Assembly (NCBI GenBank): GCA_934725575.1
Contig: CAKVCK010000020.1
Coordinates: 1 to 64,000, forward strand
DNA from: an uncultured Bacteroidales bacterium
GTDB lineage: Bacteria; Bacteroidota; Bacteroidia; Bacteroidales; UBA932
Reading direction: 5' to 3'
DNA length: 64,000 bases
Part shown: positions 9,479 to 17,936 of the stretch, one piece after another
How positions within the stretch are numbered: position 1 is the stretch's first letter
Layout: each line of letters begins with the position of its first letter
Program-made: the position numbers and the translations under genes
The notes under the pieces: generated by a model
Databases searched by the model: none
Seen by the model: the letters and a program-made list of their open reading frames with translations, nothing else
Told to the model about the DNA's origin: nothing

Positions 9479-9486
9479 CAAATATA
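9479..9486 (-). promoter_or_regulatory. -7 box of the first sigma gene
   Basis: On the minus strand TATATTTG matches the Bacteroidota -7 consensus TAnnTTTG, giving a leader of about 28 nt. No TTG is found at the 20-nt spacing, so the upstream element is weak or differs. Confidence 0.45.
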
Positions 9487-9583
9487 GCCTTTTTTAAGGA
9501 TTACCTGATAAAAAGTCTTGATCGTTTTTTAGCATATAGGGCATCGAAGGTGTCTTACCTTATATAAAACATTTTTATACTCC

Positions 9584-9949
9584 ATGAAACTAAAACTCAT
9601 AACAAAACTCATTCTGGTCGTTCCGCTGCTTCTTGGCGGGACCGCTTGCCAGAAACAGACTGTGTCCGAGGTGCACGACACTGTCGTCATCAAGACTACG
9701 TTGGCCGCCAAGACACCTGCTACGTTGGTGGGAGGCGGAACCGATCAGATCACGATCAGCGCCACGTGTGACTGGTCGCTTGAAGGCGAGGACTGGTTCA
9801 CCATCGAGCCCGCTTCAGGAGTGAAGGGCATCAGCGAATCCAAAATCATCACTCAGCCTAACACGACAGGAGCGGACCGTACAGGTACAATCCGCCTCAA
9901 GGCCGGTTCTTACACAGGTACCTACACATTCACCCAGGCGGGCAAATAA
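9584..9949 (+). CDS. Small BACON-domain lipoprotein ahead of fecR
   Basis: A 121-residue lipoprotein (lipobox GGTACQK) holding a single BACON domain: ATCDWSLEGEDWFTIEPASGVKG and the closing strand GTYTFTQAGK. BACON modules are known from Bacteroidota surface proteins, often enzymes or glycan-binding proteins, and are thought to bind carbohydrate or mucin or act as spacers. Here the domain stands alone and its stop overlaps the fecR start by one base (TAATG), so it is the first gene of the regulatory cassette. That position is odd for a binding module and suggests a product needed together with FecR in the envelope. Function beyond the fold is unknown. Confidence 0.8.
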   Translation: MKLKLITKLILVVPLLLGGTACQKQTVSEVHDTVVIKTTLAAKTPATLVGGGTDQITISATCDWSLEGEDWFTIEPASGVKGISESKIITQPNTTGADRTGTIRLKAGSYTGTYTFTQAGK

Positions 9950-11007
9950 TGAAGGGCGAAGACTACAGACGCATCCTGGATTTCTTCTTCAGCGGTGTGG
10001 AGGTCTCTGATGAACTGAAACAACGGTACCTCGGGTGGCTTGCCGCGTATGGAGATGAACCGGAGGTGAAGGCTTTGCTGGAGGAATATTGGGACTCTGT
10101 CTCTTCGGACTCTCCTGATTTCGACTTGACGGCCGGACTGGAGAGGCTTATGGCTTCGCTGGGAGAGGATGGCGCTTCGACAAGCTCAGCGAGCATCGAA
10201 GGGACTGCCCCAACGGTTCAAAGACTCGGATGGCTGTCCAATCTGCTGCACAGCAAGCCATTACGTTACTGTGTCACCGCCGCCGCAGCAGCCGTGGCGA
10301 TATTCATAGGAGGCGCGACAGTCGCGAGACTGAATATGGTTCCCGAAAGGGAGACCGTGCTCATCGCTTCGTCCGACAACGCCGGCTCCTACACCTTGCC
10401 TGACGGCACGCGCGTATGGCTCAACCGGGACAGCCGGCTGTCCTACAACCAGGATTTCGGCAAGAGCGCAAGGAATGTCTCCATCGACGGCGAAGGCTAC
10501 TTTGAGGTCACCAGAAACGAGGCCTGCCCGTTCATCGTGAATATGCACGACAACCTTCAGGTCAAGGTTCTCGGAACGACTTTCAACATTGTCAGCGACC
10601 CTGTCGGACATTCCGCCGAGGTGATCCTCCGCAGCGGTTCCGTGCAGGTCTCCGACACTGAAAGCAAGGAACTCGTCATCCTCAGGCCTGACCAGAAATA
10701 TTCCTGGGACAGGGGAAGGACTGAGGTGACGGCGGTGAACGCCGATGACTGCTGCCGCTGGTACGAGCATCGCCTCGCATTCGACAATGTGAAGCTCGGC
10801 GACATTCTGGAAAGCCTCTCGCACAAGTACCAGATGAAGATCGCGGCTGACCTCGGCAACCTTAAGGACAAACGTATGTCATTGACGGTCAAGGATGAAT
10901 CCGTCGATGAGATTATGGAGATCCTCTCAACCCTCCTTCCGGTCCGCTGGGAGCGTCAAGGAAAGACAATCACAATTGATAACAAAACCAAAAACACAAA
11001 TTATTAA
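9949..11007 (+). CDS. FecR-family anti-sigma factor, second system
   Basis: Membrane anti-sigma factor of 352 residues. The cytoplasmic part covers about 100 residues (KGEDYRRILDFFFSGVEVSDE); a membrane segment lies near 105-125 (YCVTAAAAAVAIFIGGATVA). The periplasmic FecR domain follows (YTLPDGTRVWLNRDSRLSYNQDF, VKVLGTTFNIVSD) with a DUF4974-like C-terminus (LAFDNVKLGDILESLSHKYQ). Both ends overlap neighbours by one base in TAATG, so it is translationally coupled to the BACON gene and to susC. The STN domain of the downstream SusC is its likely signal input. Partner sigma: either the gene at 8839-9444 or the one at 19663-20190. Confidence 0.93.
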   Translation: MKGEDYRRILDFFFSGVEVSDELKQRYLGWLAAYGDEPEVKALLEEYWDSVSSDSPDFDLTAGLERLMASLGEDGASTSSASIEGTAPTVQRLGWLSNLLHSKPLRYCVTAAAAAVAIFIGGATVARLNMVPERETVLIASSDNAGSYTLPDGTRVWLNRDSRLSYNQDFGKSARNVSIDGEGYFEVTRNEACPFIVNMHDNLQVKVLGTTFNIVSDPVGHSAEVILRSGSVQVSDTESKELVILRPDQKYSWDRGRTEVTAVNADDCCRWYEHRLAFDNVKLGDILESLSHKYQMKIAADLGNLKDKRMSLTVKDESVDEIMEILSTLLPVRWERQGKTITIDNKTKNTNY

Positions 11008-14000
11008 TGAAAGGAATATCTAACATTCTTCCTTCATTCACCAGAACCGTGCTTTGCGTGCTGTGCGCCCTCGGGCTTTCGCTCGGTGCGTACGCTCAGA
11101 GCAGGACGGCGACCGTGAATGTCAAGGATGTGACAGTCAAGGAACTCCTGAAGGCTATCGAGGCCGGTAGTTCCTACACTTTCGCCTATGTGGACACCGA
11201 CATTGACCTTGCCGGCAAGGTTTCGGTCACGGCGAAGAACGAGGACATCGAAGCTATCCTGAAGAAGGTGCTTCCAGGTGTCAAGGTCGAATTCAAGGAC
11301 CAGAAGATCCTTTTGAGCAAAAAGGCTCCGGAAGCCAGACCTAAGGCTTCGGGGACCTTAGGCCCGAAAATCATTACCGGAAAGGTCGTTGACAAGTCCG
11401 GACAGCCGGTGATCGGCGCTATGGTCATCGAGCGTGGCACCAACAACGGAACCGGAACAGACATCGATGGAAACTACGAGCTCAAGGTCAAGAGCGAGGA
11501 CGCTGTCCTGGACGTTTCCATCATCGGCTACAACAGCGCCTCCGCTACATTGGCCGCAGGCCAGTCCAAGGCCGATTTCGTGCTTGAGGAAGAGGCCATC
11601 AAGCTGGATGATGTTGTGGTCATCGGTTACGGCGCGCAGAACAAGAGGGATGTCACGACATCCATCGCGTCCATCAAGGCCGAGGACTTCGCCAACACTC
11701 CTACCACGGACTTCCGTGAGTCTATGGCCGCCAAGATGCCTGGTGTGCAGGTCATCAACCTGGGCGGTCAGCCTTCCGGAAACGTCTCCGTCAGGGTCAG
11801 GGGTGTCCAGTCCGCCACATCAGGCAACGACCCTCTCTATGTAATCGACGGAATCCCTTGCGACTCAAGGGCTTTCGCAAATCTTGACGGCAGCGACATC
11901 GAGAGCCTTGAGGTTCTGAAGGACGCCTCCGCGGCCGCCATCTACGGATCGAGAGGATCCTGCGGTGTCATCCTTGTCACCACAAAGCGTGGAGCCAACT
12001 CAGAGACACCGGTCATCTCCTACGACGGACAGTTCAGCGTCTCCAATGTCTCCAAGAAGATCGATATGCTCGATGCCTACGAGTTCGCGGAGATATTCAA
12101 AGAGGCCAGGGACGGCGCCTATCTTTTTGAAGTGCCTACAGGCTCCATCGGAGACCCGTATAGCGGTCGTCCGAAGAGTTATCATAATGTCGATCCTCTC
12201 ATCACTTCCTATCTTCAGGACAAGACCGGCACTTTGACGAACACTGACTGGCAGGACGAGATCTTCCGCACGGCGCTCTCGCACAAGCACGCCCTCAGCG
12301 TCTCCGCCAGAACGAAGAACTACAACTACTATATTGGCCTGAACTACCTCAACCGCGAGGGAACCATCATCGGATCGGACTTCGAGAGGTACGGACTCAG
12401 GGCCAACCTTGACGGCAAGAAAGGTAAGCTGAAATATGGCGTAAGCTTCTCTCCTTCATATTCAAAGACAAATTATGTGAACTCTGACGGCCAGTACGGC
12501 AGCGACGGTGTGATCGCGTCGGCTTTGATGGCACCTCCGGTCTTCCCTGTCTATAACTCTGACGGATCCTACAACTGGGATATGAACGGTTATATGAGGT
12601 TCAACACTTGGGACACCCAGACCAACGAGGTGCTGAACCCTGTGGCCCTTGCCCTTGAGATCGATGATGTCAGAGAGAAACTGAATCTTGTGGGCAACGT
12701 CCACGCCTCCTACGAGTTCATCAAGGGACTTGAATATAAGGTCACGGTCGGCGGTGACTACTATTCCTACATCAGGAACTACTACCGTCCGTCCTACATC
12801 CCGCTCAAGAACCTGAAGTATTACGACAAGCCTTCGGCTCCTACGGCGGCCAACTACACGCAGTCATATTTCCACTGGAACGTCACCAACCAGATCTCGT
12901 TCAACAGAAAGTTCGGTGAGCACTCCATAAACGCCGTGGCTGTCTATGAGGCTGAGAAACAGGCCATCCAGACTTCCGCCATCAAGGGTACGGGCGTAGA
13001 GGGTGACGACAAGATCAGGACAACCAAGAGCAAGACCATCTCGATCGACGACACCTACAACGACAAGTACGCGTACACTTTCGCTTCTTGGCTTGTCCGC
13101 GCGCAGTATTCCTACAAGGGACGCTATATGTTCTCCGCTTCGATCAGAGGTGACGCATCCTCACGCTTCGCCCCGAACACAAGGTGGGGATATTTCCCTG
13201 CCGCATCCGCCGGCTGGCGCATAAGCGATGAGAATTTTATGAGATGGACCAAGAACTGGCTGAACGACCTCAAGCTGCGCGCCAGCATCGGCCAGACCGG
13301 TAACGCCCAGATTGGTAACTCGGCTTACCTGGCCCTTTATGGATCCAACACACTTGACCTTGGCAACGGACTCGTCACTTCGATGTACCCGTCACAGATC
13401 GCCAACAACGAGCTTGGGTGGGAGAAGAACACCCAGACCAACATCGGTTTCGACGCGAACCTCTGGAACGGACTTCTTGGCATCAACGCAGACTTCTACT
13501 ATTCCAAGACCACGGATATGCTCTTTAATATTCCTGTGTCATCCGTATCAGGTCTCACGAAGTCGAATGTCAACATCGGCTCGATGCAGAACAAGGGTGT
13601 GGAGATCACCCTGACCTCCCATAAGTCATTCGGTGACTTCTCTATGGACTGGAACGCCAACTGGTCGCTGAACAGGAACAAGGTTCTGTCGCTCGGTGAC
13701 GAGGACGCTCCGCTGATCGTGGCTTCCTCATATTCAGGAGCCAACTACATCACGAAAGTCGGCTATCCGGTAGGTTGCTACTACCTGCTCGTGCAGGACG
13801 GTGTCTTCCACAACCAGGAGGAACTCGACTCGTACCCTCATTTCCCGACCACCACTGTCGGTGACTTCCGCTTTGTGGACGCCAACGGCGACGGCAAGCT
13901 CGACAAGGATTCCGACCGTGTGATCGTCGGCAACTATATGCCTGACTTCTACTACGGATTCGGCGTTCAGCTCGGCTGGAAGGGACTTGACCTTTCCGCC

Positions 14001-14432
14001 AACTTCCAGGGAGTCTATGGCAACGAGATTCTGAACCTTGAGAGACGTTACCTTCTGAATATGGAAGCGTCCTCGAATATGATGAAGGAGGCCTTGAACC
14101 GCTTCCCTTACGGTAACCTCAACAGGGCCACCAGAAAATCCTCCGGAAACAACGGCTCCTGCACATCGACCTTCCATCTTGAGGACGGATCCTATCTGAG
14201 GCTCCAGAACCTGTCCCTCGGCTACACAATGCCGGACAAGTGGTTCCGCGGCACGACCATCTCAAAGATGAGGGTTTACATCCAGGGCACGAACCTGTTC
14301 ACCCTGACTCATTATTCAGGCTACAACCCTGAGGTCAACAAGAGGTCAACCAACGCCCTCAGCCCGGGCGAGGACTATTGCTCCTACCCTCTTTCAAGAA
14401 CCTTCAGCGTGGGTATCAACTTTAATCTGTAA
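11007..14432 (+). CDS. SusC-like TonB-dependent transporter with STN domain, second system
   Basis: Outer-membrane SusC/RagA transporter, 1141 residues. After a signal peptide (ending LGAYAQS) comes an STN domain (TATVNVKDVTVKELLKAIEAG), then a carboxypeptidase-like regulatory domain (ITGKVVDKSGQPVIGAMVIERG), a TonB-box-like LDDVVVIGYGAQNKRD, the plug (PLYVIDGIPC, AAAIYGSRGSCGVILVTTKRG) and the barrel ending VGINFNL. The STN domain fits regulation by the FecR translated just before it. It overlaps both fecR and susD by one base. With a phosphodiesterase and an organophosphate transporter further down, the imported ligand may carry glycerophosphate groups; that is an inference from context only. 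Confidence 0.95.
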   Translation: MKGISNILPSFTRTVLCVLCALGLSLGAYAQSRTATVNVKDVTVKELLKAIEAGSSYTFAYVDTDIDLAGKVSVTAKNEDIEAILKKVLPGVKVEFKDQKILLSKKAPEARPKASGTLGPKIITGKVVDKSGQPVIGAMVIERGTNNGTGTDIDGNYELKVKSEDAVLDVSIIGYNSASATLAAGQSKADFVLEEEAIKLDDVVVIGYGAQNKRDVTTSIASIKAEDFANTPTTDFRESMAAKMPGVQVINLGGQPSGNVSVRVRGVQSATSGNDPLYVIDGIPCDSRAFANLDGSDIESLEVLKDASAAAIYGSRGSCGVILVTTKRGANSETPVISYDGQFSVSNVSKKIDMLDAYEFAEIFKEARDGAYLFEVPTGSIGDPYSGRPKSYHNVDPLITSYLQDKTGTLTNTDWQDEIFRTALSHKHALSVSARTKNYNYYIGLNYLNREGTIIGSDFERYGLRANLDGKKGKLKYGVSFSPSYSKTNYVNSDGQYGSDGVIASALMAPPVFPVYNSDGSYNWDMNGYMRFNTWDTQTNEVLNPVALALEIDDVREKLNLVGNVHASYEFIKGLEYKVTVGGDYYSYIRNYYRPSYIPLKNLKYYDKPSAPTAANYTQSYFHWNVTNQISFNRKFGEHSINAVAVYEAEKQAIQTSAIKGTGVEGDDKIRTTKSKTISIDDTYNDKYAYTFASWLVRAQYSYKGRYMFSASIRGDASSRFAPNTRWGYFPAASAGWRISDENFMRWTKNWLNDLKLRASIGQTGNAQIGNSAYLALYGSNTLDLGNGLVTSMYPSQIANNELGWEKNTQTNIGFDANLWNGLLGINADFYYSKTTDMLFNIPVSSVSGLTKSNVNIGSMQNKGVEITLTSHKSFGDFSMDWNANWSLNRNKVLSLGDEDAPLIVASSYSGANYITKVGYPVGCYYLLVQDGVFHNQEELDSYPHFPTTTVGDFRFVDANGDGKLDKDSDRVIVGNYMPDFYYGFGVQLGWKGLDLSANFQGVYGNEILNLERRYLLNMEASSNMMKEALNRFPYGNLNRATRKSSGNNGSCTSTFHLEDGSYLRLQNLSLGYTMPDKWFRGTTISKMRVYIQGTNLFTLTHYSGYNPEVNKRSTNALSPGEDYCSYPLSRTFSVGINFNL

Positions 14433-15823
14433 TGAATATGAAGAATATCATAAAATCAGCTTTGATCGGCCTTGCGGCACTTAGCCTTGCCTCCTGTGGC
14501 GATAGCTTTTTCGAGCAATACCCGGCAAACACCGTGACTGAAGGCAACTATTACAAGACCGATGATGATTTCAACCAGGGCGTTTACTGCTGCTACGACA
14601 AGCTGAAGACCCAGATGGGCTTTTTCATCAACGAACTGGCTTATAGAAGTGACGAGTGTGAGCTCACCGCAATGGCGGTCTCTACTCAGGACAGGTACGA
14701 TCTCGATCATTTCCAGGAAAGATCCAACAATGCGATTCTCACGAATATCTGGAACGCTTGGTACAACGGAATATACCGCTGCAACGATGTTCTCGACCAT
14801 ATGACCGGCAAGACTCTCGCGAACGGGGACAAGTACCGTGGCGAATGCCTGTTTATGAGGTCCTGGTGGTATTTCAGCCTCTACAGGGTGTTCGGAGTCG
14901 TGCCTGTGACACGTACCGTTGTGACACCTGTCCAGGCCAAGACAATCCCGAGATGCACGGATGAGGAGATGTACAACCTTCTTATCGAGGATCTCAAGGA
15001 AGCGATCGATCTCCTTCCGGCCAAGCGTTCCGCTGAGGTCGGGCGAGTGACGAAGATCGCCGCCCAGGCTCTTCTCGGCAAGGTCTATCTGACTTTCGGC
15101 AAGTACGCCGAGGCGCAGACCGTGCTGGAGGATGCGATGAAGGACACGAACTTTGGCCTTATGGCAACCACCGGAGCCGCTTTCGATGTTGCCAACAAGA
15201 TGAACAAGGAGATCCTCTTCGCCATCTACTATAACAAGACAAACGACAACGGTCACGGCTACTGGCACAGCACCAACATCGCGGACCCTAAGCTGAGGCC
15301 TAATCCGACAGGTGCGTTCAAGTCTGTCTATTCAGCGGATGACAACAGGTATGCCCTTATTGGGGAGTATCAGGAGATAACACCGGGTAAACTTTATGCG
15401 ATCAACAAGTATATGGACACCTACGATGCCACATATACCACGCTGGTTGGCAATGATTTCCCGTTCCTCCGTTATGCTGACGTCGTTCTGATGTACGCCG
15501 AGGCTTTGGGACAGCAGGGTAAGATCGCGGATGCCCTTACGTATCTCAACAAGACCCGCACACGCGCCGGCCTTCCTGAGCTGACCGAGGCTGAGGTCTC
15601 CGGCAAGGATGCCTTCATCAAGGAACTGGTTGATGAGAGAGGAAGGGAGTTCGCCCTTGAGGGACAGAGATGGTTCGACCTTGTCCGTCTTGGGCTGGCC
15701 GTGGATCTGTTCAAGAATCTTGGATACTCTCTTGACTCACACAACCTTCTCTTCCCGATTCCTCACGATCAGATCGAGATAGTGAACGATGATTCCATCC
15801 TCTGGCAGAATCCTGGATTCTGA
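14432..15823 (+). CDS. SusD-like lipoprotein, second system
   Basis: SusD/RagB family substrate-binding lipoprotein of 463 residues, compact for the family. The lipobox is LASCG; the helical core includes GECLFMRSWWYFSLYRVFGVVPVTRTV and TKIAAQALLGKVYLTFGKYAEAQ. The C-terminal signature reads PFLRYADVVLMYAEALGQQGK, LNKTRTRAGLPEL and LVDERGREFALEGQRWFDLVR. The ATG overlaps the susC stop by one base, so the pair is tightly coupled. It caps the transporter encoded immediately upstream. Ligand unknown. Confidence 0.95.
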   Translation: MNMKNIIKSALIGLAALSLASCGDSFFEQYPANTVTEGNYYKTDDDFNQGVYCCYDKLKTQMGFFINELAYRSDECELTAMAVSTQDRYDLDHFQERSNNAILTNIWNAWYNGIYRCNDVLDHMTGKTLANGDKYRGECLFMRSWWYFSLYRVFGVVPVTRTVVTPVQAKTIPRCTDEEMYNLLIEDLKEAIDLLPAKRSAEVGRVTKIAAQALLGKVYLTFGKYAEAQTVLEDAMKDTNFGLMATTGAAFDVANKMNKEILFAIYYNKTNDNGHGYWHSTNIADPKLRPNPTGAFKSVYSADDNRYALIGEYQEITPGKLYAINKYMDTYDATYTTLVGNDFPFLRYADVVLMYAEALGQQGKIADALTYLNKTRTRAGLPELTEAEVSGKDAFIKELVDERGREFALEGQRWFDLVRLGLAVDLFKNLGYSLDSHNLLFPIPHDQIEIVNDDSILWQNPGF

Positions 15824-15865
15824 TGAAGGTGATAACACTAAGATATTGATAAACACTGAAAAGAA

Positions 15866-17875
15866 ATGAAACGAATATTATATTGCATCATTGCGGCGAT
15901 CGCTTGTCTGACGGTAAGCTCCTGCTGGCAGGAGGATATTCCCGAGACAGGAGGGCCGCGTCATCAGGTGACTGATTTGAAGGCAGTTCCGGGTGATGAG
16001 GAGGTTCAGTTGTCGTGGTCTGTTCCGGAGGGATGGAATCCGACTGAATACATCATCACTTACACCAAAGGCTCTGAACTGACCATCCGCACCGATGTTC
16101 AGAACTATACTGTGACAGAACTTGCCAATGGAGACGACTATGTGTTCTCCGTCCAGGCGGTTTACGGAAGTCTGATCTCCAATCCTGTCGAGGTTTCGGC
16201 GAGGCCGAGCACCTCAAGACTCCCTGTGACTGACCTTGACGCGGACGCTTCAGATGCGACTGTCACATTGACTTGGACCCGTCCGTCCCAATTGCTTACT
16301 TCCTACACCCTGACTTGGTTTATGGAAGGAGCCGAGACCGACGTTCAGAAAGCCGAGATCGAGGCAGACAAGGAAAGTTATGACGTGACAGGCCTGACAA
16401 ACGACAAGAACTACACGTTCACCCTTGTCGCCAACTATGCTAAGGGACCGGCCGAGGCTGCGCAGATCAAGGCGATGCCGACTTTGGCGATTCCTTACAC
16501 CCTTGACAGGAGCAAGGCTGCCATCAACCAACCGATCAAGTTCACGTTCAACACCGAAGGTTATCCTGGCGCGACGAATGTCAAGTGGACATTCCCTGAC
16601 GGAAAGGTTCTCGAAGGTGTCGAGGTTTCCAAGGGCTTCATCGCGACCGGAGCGCAGCAGGTTACCCTGAGCGCTGACATCAAGGGCAAGACAAAGACCT
16701 GGACCCTTGAGGTGGAAATCCGTCCGTATGTCGTATTCTTCAACGATTGGGAGATGTCCGGCACAAACTACGAGGGCTTCAAGGGCAGTTGCCCGGTCTT
16801 CTCGCCTGACGGAAAGACCGTCTATGATATCACCTTCAACAAGAAGGCTGTTCTCTACGCATTCGATGTCATCAGCGGGGATATTAAGTGGAAATATGTC
16901 CCTGAAACCAATTCGGGCAGTTACAACCCTCTGACCGTCAACCCTAAGACAGGTGACATCTATTATGGTACCACATCCTCAGGTCAGTTCTATGCTGTCA
17001 CCGCTGATGGACAGCTCAAATGGAAGTTCACCGAGGCCGGCTCAATGCAGAGCGCCGCGCCGGCTGTCAATGCCGCCGGTACGGAAGTCTATATCGGTGA
17101 CAAGGCCGGAAATGTGTTCGCCCTCGACGCCGCTTCCGGCGCGAAGAAATGGCAGGCGGCCATTGGCACGGCGGTCGCTGGTCTCCTCGTGAACGGACCA
17201 GAGCTTGTCGTTGGCGCCGGAGCGACCATAACGTTCCTGAACATTTCGGACGGCTCGCTGCTCAAGGCATTGACGATGAGCGCGAATATGGTCGGGATCT
17301 CCGGCTTTGCCGTGGCCGCTGACAAGAACACTATGTATGTCCCTGTCGCCGCCGGACTCAGCTCGATTGATCTGGCCAAGAAGGAGATCATCGTTGACAA
17401 CTTCGTGTTCGCCGGCAATAACCCTTACGAGCCGGTTGTGGCTCCGAACGGAACCGTCTTCGTCGGCTGCAAGGACAACCACGTCTATAACATCGACAAG
17501 GATTTGACCAAGGTGAACTGGAGCTACGAGCATATCCTCTCCAATGGAGGCAAGGCCAACGCTTTCAACTTCTCGCACCCTTGCGTGGACACCGAGAACC
17601 ACTTCTACATCACTTCCGGACAGTACGGCAACACTTCCTATATTTTCAATAGTGATGGAACGATCAAGGAATCCTGGAGCGAGAACGCTGATGACACAAA
17701 CCAGAAGCAGATGGGTGGCAACAACCTTCTTGACGGTGTGTTCTACTCAGCCTTCATCGGAAGTAACAAGGGTACGGGCAACGGTCTGATGGTCGGCAAA
17801 TATGTCGGCGGCGAGAGAGCCTCCGGATGGAGCACCCACGGTGGTGACATCTGCGGTTCCTGCTGCCTAAGGTAA
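15866..17875 (+). CDS. Lipoprotein with two FN3 domains and a PQQ-type beta-propeller
   Basis: A 669-residue lipoprotein (lipobox VSSCW). Two fibronectin type III domains are visible at about 33-110 (VTDLKAVPGDEEVQLSWSVP) and 118-203 (VTDLDADASDATVTLTWTRP). A PKD-like sandwich follows near 210-290 (NVKWTFPDGKVLEG), then an eight-bladed PQQ-like propeller from about 295 to the end with blade motifs DVISGDIKWKY, TADGQLKWKF and DAASGAKKWQA. No enzyme active site is evident. In the operon it takes the place usually held by a surface binding protein downstream of susD, so ligand capture is the likely role. Propeller binding proteins are less usual there than immunoglobulin-like ones. Confidence 0.82.
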   Translation: MKRILYCIIAAIACLTVSSCWQEDIPETGGPRHQVTDLKAVPGDEEVQLSWSVPEGWNPTEYIITYTKGSELTIRTDVQNYTVTELANGDDYVFSVQAVYGSLISNPVEVSARPSTSRLPVTDLDADASDATVTLTWTRPSQLLTSYTLTWFMEGAETDVQKAEIEADKESYDVTGLTNDKNYTFTLVANYAKGPAEAAQIKAMPTLAIPYTLDRSKAAINQPIKFTFNTEGYPGATNVKWTFPDGKVLEGVEVSKGFIATGAQQVTLSADIKGKTKTWTLEVEIRPYVVFFNDWEMSGTNYEGFKGSCPVFSPDGKTVYDITFNKKAVLYAFDVISGDIKWKYVPETNSGSYNPLTVNPKTGDIYYGTTSSGQFYAVTADGQLKWKFTEAGSMQSAAPAVNAAGTEVYIGDKAGNVFALDAASGAKKWQAAIGTAVAGLLVNGPELVVGAGATITFLNISDGSLLKALTMSANMVGISGFAVAADKNTMYVPVAAGLSSIDLAKKEIIVDNFVFAGNNPYEPVVAPNGTVFVGCKDNHVYNIDKDLTKVNWSYEHILSNGGKANAFNFSHPCVDTENHFYITSGQYGNTSYIFNSDGTIKESWSENADDTNQKQMGGNNLLDGVFYSAFIGSNKGTGNGLMVGKYVGGERASGWSTHGGDICGSCCLR

Positions 17876-17883
17876 TCATTTCT

Positions 17884-17920
17884 GACCCGGTCCGTGGGGG
17901 AAAAGTCCTGCGGCCGGGTC
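17884..17920 (+). repeat. GC-rich intergenic hairpin
   Basis: GACCCGG-T-CCG pairs with CGG-CCGGGTC around a 16-nt loop, in the 61-bp gap between the two propeller genes. No T-run follows, so it is more likely an mRNA-stabilising or processing hairpin inside the operon than a terminator. Confidence 0.5.
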
Positions 17921-17936
17921 GGGATATTCATTAAAA

